A stretch of 64,000 bases of DNA. Origin: Aulostomus chinensis (taxonomy: Eukaryota; Chordata; Actinopteri; Syngnathiformes; Aulostomidae). How positions within the stretch are numbered: the stretch's first letter is position 1; each line of letters starts with the position of its first letter. This document shows, in pieces, positions 10,346 through 20,530 of this stretch. Made by a program: the position numbers and the translations under genes. The notes beneath the pieces were generated by a model. The model searched no databases. It saw nothing but the letters and a program-made list of their open reading frames with translations, and was not told the origin of the DNA. Location of the stretch: NCBI GenBank assembly GCA_037954235.1, contig JBBMOA010000004.1, positions 11,000,101 to 11,064,100 on the forward strand, written 5' to 3'.

Positions 10346-13299
10346 TGCACGCTTGTGTGTGAGCATGCAGTTTTATGAATTGTAAAGGCAATTGTGGTCT
10401 GTTTATGCGTTAGTTTTGGTTCGTGTGTGCACAGTGGAGCTGATTGTTGTGTTTGTTCTCCACCCGCAGCTCCTCAGCATGCTGATAAACGCCGCCTACA
10501 AGCCTGGACGAGTCCTGAAGGAGCTGCAGGAGCTGGAGGACCAGAGCTGGGACTGTCAAGAGGAGACCCTCAAAGCCAAGTGAGGACACTAAAACTCCTC
10601 CCCCTTTTATTGGCAAACTCAGGGACACATTTCTCATGAAATATCCCATCTTTCCTGCAGAAATCAGCTCTAAACTTCCACAATAGACAATATTACGATT
10701 GACATCAATCGCTAATAGAATATTACATGCATATGCATGTTTACATGCTACAGATTATAGTCTGACTAACGACTGGAGACACGCCCCCACGACTGTGTCC
10801 TACCTCAGAGTCCCTCAGGAATTTGACCCCAAACCATCTCCGCCATGTTGCGACTGTGGTTTATTTTAGTCTTTTCTTGTTCTTATGCACAACAATGTTT
10901 CAGTTTGCAACACTGGCGTTACATTGTTGAGCCGTTTTAGTGCCCGTTGGCAGCAAAATGGTGCAGGAAACCAATTGAAAAAAAAGTGTATTTTTCCTGG
11001 TTGTTGAGGGTTATTAAAGACATTTAATGTGTCTCTGAACATGAATCTACCGAGGAGCCTCCAGTTCCCAGGTCACCTTTCCTCACCTGAGCCAGTGGCC
11101 AGCACACTGGACTCCTGGACTGTGTTCACAACCCAGGTTCCCTAACACAGCCCTCTCGTCACGTCTTTCAACCATCGTTGGTTGCCGAGTGCTGTGCTGG
11201 ATGACAACAATGAGAGCCGAATCGCCAGCTGATCCTCCTGCTCCGTCTTCTTCCAGATACAAAGGGAAAACCTATCGCTCCACCATCCGAATCGTCCGCC
11301 TGGCAGACCAGATCGCTGACTTCTGCCGTAAAGTGTGTGTGAAGCTGCAGTGCTGCCCAAACCTCTTAAGCCCCGTCCTCGTCACCGAGAAGTGCCCAGA
11401 GAACTGTTCCGTACAGACCAAAACCAAATACAGTGAGTGCCTGTAATTACACGCATCACTTCCTGCACCGCAGTTATGAAGACGACGCAAATCAAAGCCT
11501 ACAGGCTGTAATTGACTCACAGTTTTGTTTTGGGTGCATTGTTTTCGACATCTGCTGTGCGTCCGCAGCTTGTTACTATGTGAAGAAGAGGAAGCTGGCC
11601 AAGCCGGCAGGAGGAGAGGAGGCTGCAGAGGGAGAGCTGGCCAAGCCGACCCGCCGCAGGAAGAAGAGGAAAGCTATCTTTGTGCAGAAGAAGAGGCGCT
11701 CCTTGGCTGTGGACTACACTCCTGCTGGCTCACCGCAGGTTAGATAACACTGCTCCTCATTTCCCTCCTGTTATTACCTCCACCAGGGAGGTCGCCTGTT
11801 CAGTCTCTCTGTCTGCAGGAAAAGGCAAAATCTACAAGGCTGATTTTATTCAAACTTGGTGGAGGGGGCGGAGCCTGGGCCAAGGATGGCAAATTATTCA
11901 AAGCGCCACCTGGAGGCAACAGGAAATGACAAGGTTCACTACATGTGGGGTTCCTCCTGCTCGCGGGCGACCAGATAAATCTCATGTTGGTCAGAGACCT
12001 TAAGAACTCAGTCGCTGTTTGATTGGAGCTCGTAGCCCAAAACCCTTGAAACAGGTTTAACGATGAGTAATTGAGCAGGAAAACATGGCGAAGAGTTTAA
12101 ATAAAGACGAAACAAACGCACCCCTGACTCTCAGCTTCTCTGCCCACCTCAGGACAGTGAGGAGGAAGACGAGGACGAAGAGCGGCTGCTGCAGTCGGGC
12201 AGCGAGGGCACCAGCTCAGAGCCGCGTGACGACCACACAGATGCTTCCTCCGTGGAGGTGACCAGCAGTCGACCACGCCGGGCTGTGACGCTACGCCGGT
12301 TAGAGAGCGCAGGCAAAGCCACAAGCAGCCAAGAGGCTCTTGAAGGCCGCAGGAGGTCAACGCGCTCACTGTCGGCGTACAGCCAGAGCAAGTACCAGCC
12401 GGCCCAGGGGCAGGACGTGCAGGTGAGACGGAGGCTGAGTTCCTGCGGGGACATCTTGGCTCTCGTGTTTTTAGGTATTTTTGTAAACTCCTGCTTGTGT
12501 GCCAGGAGGAGGAGGAGGAGAGTCAGCTGGTTCTGGACCGAAACCCTCTGGAGTGGAGCGTCGATGAAGTGGTCCAGTTCATCAACTCCACCGACTGTGC
12601 GTCGCTCGCCAACATCTTCCAGGAGCAGGTGAGCAAAATAGTGGCTCAGGCGTTCAGTGTCTTCTTCAACAGCACCAATCATCTTTGAATATGGAAGTGG
12701 TGATTGTGAATGTCTCAACTTCACCGTTTCACTCTTCTAACACTGAAAAGATTCAACTTTGTCTTTTGGGAGAGTTTATTTAGCCTCTCATCCACCCTTC
12801 AAACATCAGTGTGGTGTTTGATGTGTCGTGGTGGAGGCAAGTTCACCTCGTCATCGGTGCAGGACGTGATTGGGGTTTCAGAAGTACGGCAGGCATTTGA
12901 AAAAGAAAACAACAAAAAAGGTCCTTAACATTTATGGACTTTATCGCTACTCTGAACTCCATTTATTGATCACAATAATTAGTTTAAAATAACCAGAAAG
13001 GATTTTTAATTGTTCAAATGTTGAGTTGTTCAGCGGGAGTAAGGATGAAGGAGACAGGAGCCGTCGTCAGCCCTTTCGTCCAGCCACCATGTCCTCAGTG
13101 ACACGTGTCACCGATGAGTCCCTGTGTGACGAATTCCTTCTTTAAATTTTTCTTCCAGGACATCGACGGTCAGGCCATGCTGTTGCTGACTCTCCCCACC
13201 GTCCAGGAGTGTATGGACCTGAAACTCGGTCCCGCCATCAAACTGTGTCACCAGATCGAGCGAGTCAAGGTGGCTTTTTACCGGCAGTACGCCAACTGA
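1..13299 (+). CDS. sfmbt2: sfmbt2, Scm-like with four MBT domains 2 (3' part, 12 exons)
   Basis: Polycomb-group chromatin protein; in the family the MBT repeats bind methylated histone tails and the protein recruits repressive complexes in the nucleus. Coding exons: 1-228 (5' incomplete), 4511-4637, 4729-4842, 4930-4972, 6403-6470, 9954-10093, 10470-10579, 11257-11432, 11569-11738, 12153-12422, 12506-12628, 13159-13299 (stop TGA 13297-13299). All joins have GT-AG borders and matching phases, giving 569 residues plus stop. Order of domains: end of MBT3, MBT4, SLED, basic/acidic linker, SAM. The motifs [25 protein letters not shown] and [20 protein letters not shown] match what I recall of vertebrate SFMBT2 better than SFMBT1, and linkage to prkcq supports this. 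The N-terminal half lies upstream of the window. The large first intron contains a LINE on the other strand. Identification is by recalled family sequence, not by a search. Confidence 0.93.
229..787 (+). other. sfmbt2 intron, unique sequence before the LINE
   Basis: Intronic sequence after the donor at 229-230. I see no exon, RNA gene or recognisable repeat in this stretch. Confidence 0.5.
797..3939 (-). mobile_element. non-LTR retrotransposon (LINE), near full length, broken ORF
   Basis: LINE inserted antisense in the first visible sfmbt2 intron. On the minus strand an endonuclease-like region (3698-3279: [23 protein letters not shown]; then [11 protein letters not shown] around 3020) is followed by a reverse transcriptase (2364-826: [33 protein letters not shown] near 1591-1617) and a conserved C-terminal region ([36 protein letters not shown]). 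The reading frame is broken twice: an in-frame TAG near 3281 and a frame change near 2350 beside a G run. The 9-bp direct repeat AACCGAGGT at 788-796 and 3940-3948 could be the target-site duplication. The type is very common in teleost genomes; I cannot fix the clade (RTE/Rex-like) without a search. Confidence 0.9.
826..3698 (-). pseudogene. LINE endonuclease-reverse transcriptase ORF, disrupted
   Basis: The single large ORF of the LINE, now in three open pieces: 3698-3279 (endonuclease N-terminal part), 3272-2241 (rest of the endonuclease and linker, [32 protein letters not shown]) and 2364-826 (reverse transcriptase to C-terminus). The piece boundaries are one stop codon and one frame change in a homopolymer G run. 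Codon structure elsewhere is intact, so the copy looks young. It is not part of sfmbt2, whose coding strand is opposite. Confidence 0.85.
4211..4258. repeat. (CA)n microsatellite
   Basis: CA dinucleotide run with a single CGTA interruption near 4221, in the large sfmbt2 intron. Confidence 0.95.
4370..4428. repeat. (CT)n microsatellite
   Basis: About 29 uninterrupted CT units in the sfmbt2 intron, roughly 80 nt before the splice acceptor at 4510; a long polypyrimidine run on the transcribed strand. Confidence 0.95.
4477..4510 (+). promoter_or_regulatory. sfmbt2: (GT)14 plus T-run splice acceptor of an MBT4 exon
   Basis: A run of 14 GT units (4477-4504) passes directly into a short T run and the acceptor AG at 4509-4510; the exon starts at 4511. 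There is no ordinary mixed pyrimidine tract between repeat and AG, so the microsatellite takes the place of the polypyrimidine tract. A longer (CT)n run lies just upstream. Confidence 0.75.
4973..6402 (+). other. sfmbt2 intron, no further feature
   Basis: Intron between the 43-nt exon and exon 6403-6470. It is A/T-rich with poly-T and poly-A stretches. I see no gene or recognised repeat. Confidence 0.5.
6471..9953 (+). other. sfmbt2 intron (3.5 kb)
   Basis: Intron before the first SLED exon. It holds a (GT)n run at 9549-9593 and homopolymer runs (C run near 8808, A run near 8035). No ORF in it has recognisable protein similarity. Confidence 0.5.
9549..9593. repeat. (GT)n microsatellite
   Basis: Uninterrupted GT run of about 22 units in a sfmbt2 intron. 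Confidence 0.95.
9954..11432 (+). CDS. sfmbt2: sfmbt2 SLED domain exons
   Basis: Exons 9954-10093, 10470-10579 and 11257-11432 encode roughly residues 194-335 of the partial protein. They form the SLED (Scm-like embedded) domain, reported in SCML2 and SFMBT proteins as a DNA-binding fold. Visible landmarks are [68 protein letters not shown] and the Cys-rich [15 protein letters not shown]. Splice phases 0, 2 and 1 agree across the joins. Confidence 0.88.
10300..10342. repeat. (GT)n microsatellite
   Basis: Uninterrupted GT run of about 21 units, in the intron between the first two SLED exons. Confidence 0.95.
11569..12422 (+). CDS. sfmbt2: sfmbt2 basic and acidic linker exons
   Basis: Exons 11569-11738 and 12153-12422. 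The first is strongly basic ([16 protein letters not shown]), a likely nuclear-localisation and nucleic-acid contact segment. The second opens with an acidic run ([13 protein letters not shown]) followed by a Ser/Arg-rich low-complexity linker ([15 protein letters not shown]). The intron between them holds a dispersed fish repeat (about 11770-11925). These segments are expected to be disordered. Confidence 0.88.
11770..11925 (+). repeat. dispersed teleost repeat fragment
   Basis: Begins ATTACCTCCACCAGGGAGGT and runs through ATTCAAACTTGGTGGAGGG to GGGCCAAGGATGGCAAATTA. This arrangement (CCTCC-x-CCA-x-GGAGGT head, AAACTTGGTGG core, GGGCCAAGGA tail) is one I know as an abundant interspersed repeat of fish genomes. 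Its class is not determinable here. Confidence 0.5.
12506..13299 (+). CDS. sfmbt2: sfmbt2 C-terminal SAM domain exons
   Basis: Exons 12506-12628 and 13159-13299. After a Glu run ([10 protein letters not shown]) they encode a SAM domain beginning [14 protein letters not shown] and ending [19 protein letters not shown] before TGA at 13297-13299. SAM domains of Polycomb proteins mediate self-association and partner binding. Length and position at the very C-terminus are as expected for the family. Confidence 0.92.
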
Positions 13300-13995
13300 T
13301 GTCGGAGCAGCTGCCTCCTGATGGGCCGCTTTGGAAAAGTTTGCAGTTTTCCAAAAAGCAAGAAGAAGAAGAAGTTTGTGGGTTTTTTTTTTCCTTTGTT
13401 TTTGTTTTTTTGAGTTTTTGCAAAGCACAAACAAAATGAATCAAGAAGGACGAATTTCTGCCCGAGTGAAGACGATGGAGAGGAGACGTCCCGGCGCCGG
13501 CTCGATCCGGGCCGGTCGGGTCGGTCCAGGATCTCCAGCAATCTGTGAAGATGTTTCCAAGCTGAGGACTTGTTTCTGTTTTTTTGTTTTTATTTATGTT
13601 GGATGAGCACTATAGCATTTAATTTAAAATAATTATTGACCACAAATGAAGAATTCTCCCCTTAATGTGTAAAATAACCGGTTTGGAAGAAACCATAATA
13701 GAAAATTATTTAATAACCCAAGAAATAATATATTTGGATTATTTATTGTCCTTATTTATGAAGAGAGAGAGTAGAATTTCTCCACCAGCTCCTTCTCCTC
13801 TGAGGCTAATCTCTACAGGCTCTTTGATTCATTTCACATCCAGCGTTTAAAATCTTTTCTGAAATCACGTCAACTCTCTCCTCTCGTTGTAACAATCACA
13901 TCAAAACAATCATGGAAGCTGTTTTCGTCCATCTATGCAAACGTCTCGCAGATATTTTTGATAAGTACGAAAATAAATTTCTATTAATTTTTATC
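13300..13995 (+). other. sfmbt2: sfmbt2 3'UTR with polyadenylation signal
   Basis: Non-coding sequence after the sfmbt2 stop. The first clear AATAAA hexamer on the + strand is at 13972-13977, followed by a T-rich stretch, which suggests a transcript end just after it. The exact cleavage site cannot be read from sequence. Confidence 0.55.
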
Positions 13996-16883
13996 AGCTT
14001 GTGGTGAACTTTTGTCCCGTCACTGTGAAGCAGCTGCAGCTCTCGCGCTTCCAGTTTCTGGTCCCTACCAGGAAACGCCAGGCTGAGCTCCGCAGGGGCC
14101 GAGAAGAATTCCCCTCCAGGTGGATGACGGTGTGGAGGCGGGGCTTGGATAGCTTTCAGGTGAGGAGAGCGGCGGCAGCGATGAAAAACTTTAAATTAAA
14201 TGCACACTTGGGATGAGGGATGTTTGCTTCATTCGATTTAAACAAAGTGTCACTCAGAAAATCCCTGGTTGTGTTTCTGACAGCAGGAATGATTTACGAG
14301 GAATTAATAATCCATGTCAGTTTGTGTGGACGGCCCATGATGAGTCTGGGCTTTGACGTGCAGCGAGACATCCATGATATTTGATATTTGTGCTGAAATG
14401 TTACAATTGATTTGGTTGACAGTGGAGAAACAGAGATGTCGATGTGCCGCCAACGGCCCCGAGCCGAGGGTTCACCTTTCTGGTGTCATAAATCCTTGAC
14501 GCGGCCTGAAAGTCAGACATCTTTTTAGCTTTTGCCGTCACAAACCAGTCCTCAAAACCACTCGCACGACGCCACCTTTGTGTTTACCTGCGATGCTTTA
14601 AAAAGATGAGATCAGAAATGGCTTTTAAACTGTAAAAATGATTTTTAAAAGGTCTTAAAACGCAACAACTTCAAGTACCTGTAGGCTCCTTGAACAGAAA
14701 TCTGCACTGGCATGTAGGCTGTCAGATGAAGTCCTTCATGATGGCTCATCAAACTGTTTCTCTCTGCCAGCGAGCAGCCTTGACGAACACTAATGGATTC
14801 TACAAAACACACAAACACTGCAATTACACGTGAAATGAGACAGGCTGGTTTCAAAACAAAGAAAAACAAAAGACCACTGAGGGTGAAAGTAAACATGTGA
14901 GTGTGCAAACAAAATGGAGATGACATTTATGCTCTGAAGAGCCAAATATCTCTCCGGAGAGACAGAATCCAACCAAAACATTCAAGAATAATGACATTTA
15001 ATCATCTCAGTGAGACGAAGGAGGTCAGGGGTTTTTGGGGGGAAAGTGAAGACGACGTCATTGTGGGGAATGTGATTCTAATTTTAAACATTTGTTTGTC
15101 AAGCAGAAAAAGGGAAACAATGCCTGTAAATGAGATGACATTCTAACACTTCCTGGTGGTGAAAAAGCACCCCCCCCCCCCCGCCACCACCCCGTGTCGG
15201 TGTCATGTAACCACATATTTAGAGGAGATGTTGCATTAGTCATGCATGCAGCTCGTGACCTGATGGGCTGCTGTTGTGTGTGTAACATTTAATAATAGAC
15301 ATTCGCCACACTGCACGTTCAGCGGCGGCGAGATGCGCCGTTCCTCGCCGGCTCTCTGCATGGATGCAGCTGAATTCGTTTAATAGCTTTCTCTCTCTCT
15401 CTTTCTCTTGCAGGCGCCCCACCAACTCTCAGACTTTGTATTGAGTCACTCTGAAAAGCTGCTACCTTTATACTGTTGCCTGGCAACCTCATATCAAAAG
15501 TCCGCTTTGCATGGTTTTCTGCCCGTTGTATGTGGATAATGACAGCAGAGGAGCAAACAGGGAAGTCCGGGTTGAAGGGAAGCCCTGAGCGAGCTGCATA
15601 TTGAGTCCCAGGTGGAGGTGGTGACAGCTGCGGCGGTTGACTAATCACATATCCTGTCAGTCACGTTTTTCAATAAGGAAATATTTGTCCTCGCTGAAGT
15701 AACAATCACAAGATCAGTATCTTCGAGTTCTGCTTTCATCCACACTTCCAATTTTAACGGCACAACTTTTTTGGGAAATAAACTTACTGTCCATCCTCCT
15801 TTGAGTTAATTAAGAAAATGGATGCCCCTGTCTGTGCTGCATTAGGGAGCTGAGACCCACGCTAGTTAGCTTAGCACAAGAAGTGGTTGCGGGTGGGAAG
15901 TGTGAGCATAAGGCAGTCACAAGTCATCAGGTTCAGGATGTGGGTTTGTCCAGAAGTCTTCCATGACTTTTAGCAGCAGTGACAAACAAATAATCAGTGT
16001 TGTTGGCTGAAGTTACAATGAGGTGCTGCGTCGAATCACTGCGCCCAGTCAGGAAAGTAGTTCCGGCAATGTGTCTGATTCTTCAGTTACAATTTCGTAC
16101 TTTCTGAAGTTGCTATCTGACAGTGAGCGTTACCCACAATCCTCATTACATGAATGCAGGCACAGACCAAAGGGATGAATGTTGATGGATGAACGCTAAC
16201 ACTTCCCATCCACTACCATTCGTTGTGCTAAGCTAATTGGCACGCGTCTTAGCTCTTCCATCTTGTCTTCCTCCAGTGCGAAGAGGGATTCCCCACAATT
16301 TGGTGTGTTCTTTCGCAGTATTTTTAATGTATAAGTATTTAAAAACACCACCAAAAACATTTTAGTTTCAGCGGTAAAATAACGAAATAGATGGATGAAC
16401 TTGCAGCAGCACAAACACATGAAGAAGAAAGAACGCGACATGAAATAAGAGAACATAAAACCTGCAGATCTACAGAACAAGACAGCAGATATAAAATATT
16501 AATATTACAATGTATAAAAAACACCTCAGTTTAGACTCCTTTTTTTTAAATTATCAAGGGCATCGATGACAGTTGTACACAAAGAAGTAGCTGGCAGTGA
16601 GATGTTCGTATTTACAGTGTGAGAATGAGAATGTAAACACTGGCTCGCTGTCCTACGGGTTCATTGGACAGTTGAATCAATCAACGAGTGAACCGTCCAA
16701 ACATCTCCAGCATCCTCTCCACTCCTCTACATCCATATTGACATTTTCTAACCGCTCCAGTTCTGCACGCTACCGCATAGCAGAGCTTCCATCAGGTCAT
16801 TATCCCGGAGCGACTCGGTGAAGAGCTTCAAGGACTCGACCGTGGGTGAGACTGAGAGGAGGAAGGAGGGGGGCAGAGGTTGA

Positions 16884-16916
16884 AGGAGGAGGAGGAGGAG
16901 GAGGAGGAGGAGGAGG
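16884..16916. repeat. (GGA)n microsatellite
   Basis: About 11 GGA units in a purine-rich stretch of the intergenic region. Confidence 0.9.
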
Positions 16917-16965
16917 GAGCACGGGTGAGGTGAGGTTGGAAAAGAGACAAGTGGAGGAAATAGAA

Positions 16966-17040
16966 CAGAACAAACTTTACTGATCTCAGAGGGAAATTTT
17001 GATGCTACAGTTCTCTGACATAAAAAAGCAATAAATAAAT
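16966..17040 (-). repeat. probable LINE 3'-end fragment
   Basis: AACTTTACTGATCTCAGAGG followed by GAAATTTTGATG resembles the complement of the common fish LINE/SINE 3' end (TTTCCC-x-TGGGATCAATAAAG). It is short and diverged, so the assignment is tentative. Confidence 0.35.
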
Positions 17041-18074
17041 AAATGTGAATTTTAAGAACAAACTAAAGATAAAATGCAAATGTAGTAAAAAAAAAAAAAA
17101 AGAGACATTGACACAAAATGTTCAGCCGCTACGGTCGGCCTCACTCCATCAGACTTCACGACAAAGTTTATTTGTGGAGCAGCGTTGGTACGCTGATGAG
17201 GTCATGGAGCATAAAACACAGCAGAAAGACATTCCAGTTAAATACAAGGAAATAAAATGACACTCAGATTAAAATATTAAAGAACAAAAATCACGTCAAA
17301 AGATCCTCGTTTACAGAAAACGCGTTGGTTCTCAGATGGAGACTTGTCCCGTCCTCGGCTCCTGAGTCTTGACGAGATTCTTAAACCGAAAGTCTGTTTG
17401 GTATGAAGCAGAAGAGATTTCAAAATTTTGCTTTTCCTCTGAAATTTTAATTTTCATGGAAGACAAGTGACATCCATCCATCAGCCAATCACTTACAGAG
17501 TCACGGGGGGGGCGGGGCCAAGAGTGACAGCTGATGGTAATTATCAGAAAACAGTAAAGATCAAGAAAACACCACTTCACGTTTCCTCATCCTGGACTGC
17601 AGCTTCCTTGAAGCCACAATAAAGATGCTTGTGTGGGACTGTCGTTGGACACTGAAGCAGGAAGCTGCCTCCACCTGCAGCCGCCCTGCTGAACCCGATA
17701 ACCCTGATGAAGTCTGAGGGAACTCATTAAAATCTCAATTAGAAACTGAAAGTGACACATTTCAGCGCCCAGAAGCAAAATGAAGATCATGAAATCAGAA
17801 AAAATGCTCAAAGTGCATCTTTTTAGAACGAGGAAGATTAAAAAAAAAAAGCTCACGTCAAGCTTGTTGAGCCGTTTAGAAACGTGTGAGACTGGACAAA
17901 GGTAATGTGTGTGTATGTGTGTGTGAGCGAGTGTGTGAAGGTCTGTGCGGCTGTGGGGGGAAGGCGAGGTGTATGGTTAACCATCAACTGAGCTTTCTGT
18001 CTCTTTCACACACTTTACAAACCATCGCTTGCATTGCACTGCAGACTTGAAATCTAGGTCAGGGTAACACACAC

Positions 18075-18075
<1 letters not shown>

Positions 18076-18118
<43 letters not shown>
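18076..18118. repeat. (CA)n microsatellite
   Basis: CA dinucleotide run of about 21 units in the intergenic region. Confidence 0.95.
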
Positions 18119-18120
<2 letters not shown>

Positions 18121-18814
18121 CGCAGTGTTTAAAGGCTCAACGGGGAGACGGAGAACAATCAGACGTGACGAAGATGAGGCTCGATTTGTCAGCTCGCCAC
18201 TGAACTACTTCTCCAAACCCACCCTCTCCAAAAACACTCTCAGATTTCATCAGCGTTTCAGACTCTCCCGTTTTGTCCTGATGAGACGTTGCAATTTTTT
18301 CCCTGTTTGATGTACAAAGGTTCTCTCCGATTGCAAAAAACAACAAAAAATGTGTGTGTGTGTGTGTGTGGGGGGGGGGGTGTGTGAAAATGTGTTGCAG
18401 ACATAAGCAGGTGAATTCAAGATTTACTGTCTGTCTGTCAGATTCCTTTCGTTCATGTCAGGAAATAAAAAGGATAAAGGATAAGTTTTAAAATGAAAAA
18501 TTAAAAACTAGTTAAAAAATTTTTTTTAAAAAACGCTTTCGACAAAAAGTTTTCACAACAACAAATGAGCTTGGTTTGTTTTCACTGTGGTGAAGGATTG
18601 AAAAGACAGCGGCTGAACGGGAGCTGAAGCAGGCGCTGTTTCCTCTGCTGTCCGTGAATCAGAGCCTGTGTGAGAGAGCGGACTTCAGCCTTCAGAGCTT
18701 GAAAAGTGAAGCTAATGCCATCATGATAGCAGCCAGCAGGGGGCGACTCCCGGTTGCTTCAACAATCTCTAACCACATAGAAATCGTTGAGTCGTTTTTA
18801 AAAGATGGCTTCAG

Positions 18815-18950
18815 TCGACATTTGTGCCTAATATTGAAAATATTAGGCGTTCCTGAGATATCAGGTCCATGAGAGGCGAACTCGACCTTTGACCGCCAAC
18901 AAATCCCTCCGGTTCATCCTTGAGACCCAGCGCACGTTTGTGCCAAATGA
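18815..18950 (+). repeat. dispersed repeat (GACCTTTGACC / TTCCTGAGATATC family)
   Basis: Contains GGCGTTCCTGAGATATC, CGACCTTTGACC, GGTTCATCCTTGAGACCC and CGTTTGTGCCAAAT in this order. Partial copies with the same phrases occur at 32770-32870, 39685-39830 and 41465-41550. I recognise the phrases from an abundant, unnamed fish repeat. Confidence 0.5.
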
Positions 18951-18984
18951 TAGAAAAAAAGACAACAACATACCTTCGAGGCAT

Positions 18985-19672
18985 CAACAAAAAGAAACAC
19001 AGACTGTATAAAAGAGTGGGAACAAAAAGAAACATAGACTAAATAAAAGAGTGGGAACAAAAAGAAACAGACTGTATAAAAGAGTGGGAACAAAAAGAAA
19101 CATAGACTAAATAAAAGAGTGGGAACATCAAAGAAACAGACTGTATAAAAGAGTGGGAACAAAAAGAAACAGACTGTATAAAAGAGTGGGAACATCAAAG
19201 AAACAGACTAAATAAAAGAGTGGGAACAAAAAGAAACAGACTGTATAAAAGAGTGGGAACAAAAAGAAACAGACTGTATAAAAGAGTGGGAACAACAAAG
19301 AAACACTGTATAAAAGAGTGGGAACAAAAAGAAACAGACTAAATAAAAGAGTGGGAACAAAAAGAAACAGACTGTATAAAAGAGTGGGAACAAAAAGAAA
19401 CAGACTAAATAAAAGAGTGGGAACAAAAAGAAACAGACTGTATAAAGAGTGGGAACAAAAAGAAACAGACTAAATAAAAGAGTGGGAACAAAAAGAAACA
19501 GACTGTATAAAAAAGTGGGAACAAAAAGAAACATAGACTGTATAAAAGAGTGGGAACAACAAAGAAACAGACTGTATAAAAGAGTGGGAACAAAAAGAAA
19601 CAGACTGTATAAAAGAGTGGGAACAACAAAGAAACAGACTAAATAAAAGAGTGGGAACAACAAAAAGCCCAC
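18985..19672. repeat. 33-bp minisatellite (about 21 copies)
   Basis: Tandem units of about 33 bp. Core parts are AGAAACAGACTGTATAAAAG and AGTGGGAACAAAA. Units alternate between ACTGTATAAAA and ACTAAATAAAA, and between AACAAAAAG, AACAACAAAG and AACATCAAAG. Because 33 is a multiple of three, long ORFs arise on the minus strand (172 aa at 19726-19208) with an 11-residue hydrophobic repeat; these are artefacts of the repeat. Confidence 0.95.
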
Positions 19673-19739
19673 TGGGACGTTTGGAACGTTAAAGCGTGTT
19701 TTTGGGTTGTTGTTTTTTTTAGCCACTTCCTTTAGGATC

Positions 19740-20102
19740 AGTTTGTCTTTATCTCCAATGCTGCGACACAGAGGGACATTTGTGTCGCCGCATCGACTGA
19801 TTTGGATCTCGCGTTGCGTGTCTCATAAACGATGCACCGCTCGCGCTTCTAATAGGCTAATGGACGCATGAACAGAGGCAAACTGCTGCCGCTGCGCTCG
19901 TGCGACTCAGACGGGCTCGCTACTGATGAACATTTAGCAAAGCCGGACGACGGACCTATCTGGACCGTCACACCTCTCCTCGGTTCCCTCTCCATTGTTC
20001 ATTATTCATTAGTCATCTGGACGGCCTGTGGGACCCCCGCCCATCTGCTCCGGCTCTGCTTCCATATGTCTGGCTGGCGTGGTGCAGCCATACATATGAT
20101 AC

Positions 20103-20134
<32 letters not shown>

Positions 20135-20530
20135 GGAGGGAGAGGTAGAAATGTATCTCTCTGCTCCCCTCGTCTCTCTCTCCTAAGGTAATGCATTCAT
20201 TGATGTTATCATTGGGGGAATGGATGAAATGATTAAAATGGAAATAAATTGAGGCTTTGAAAAGAGAGAGCAGAGACAACAGGACGGAGTGGGAAGATAG
20301 AAGAGTGTTTGAGTGCTGCGGGTGGGCGGCAGGGGAGAGAGTTTTGTGTGTGTGTGTTGGGGTTTGGTTTTTTTTTTTTTTTGGAGGGTGGGGGAATTAT
20401 AATTAGGCGTTGGCCAACAGTCTTTGCCTACATGGAAATTCACATTGAATAATTTGACAAGCTAAAAAAAGCTTCATATTCTAATTTGGCAGCTCGATCT
20501 ATTAAAGAGCTCCCGTGTCTCTGCTGGGTT
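19740..20530. promoter_or_regulatory. possible conserved non-coding element
   Basis: Two blocks (about 19850-20090 and 20180-20520, apart from the GA-rich run 20098-20150) have balanced, non-repetitive composition. They are rich in homeodomain-like cores (ATTATTCATTAG, TATAATTAGG, GAATAATTTGACA) and include TTGGCCAA. The texture resembles developmental enhancers, but no alignment was made. Speculative. Confidence 0.25.

Larger units (their letters stand above)
13996..18800. other. intergenic region, no gene seen
   Basis: Start of the 20 kb interval between sfmbt2 and prkcq. It contains a C run (15171-15182), a (GGA)n run (16884-16916), a (CA)n run (18076-18118) and a possible LINE 3' end (16966-17040). 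Short ORFs here show no recognisable protein similarity. Confidence 0.5.

Noticed and set aside
1..13299. Assignment to sfmbt1
   Set aside because: C-terminal and SLED sequences fit SFMBT2 better and the neighbour is prkcq; not proven without a tree.
19208..19726. 172-aa hydrophobic minus-strand ORF
   Set aside because: Period of 11 residues equals the 33-bp minisatellite unit; artefact.
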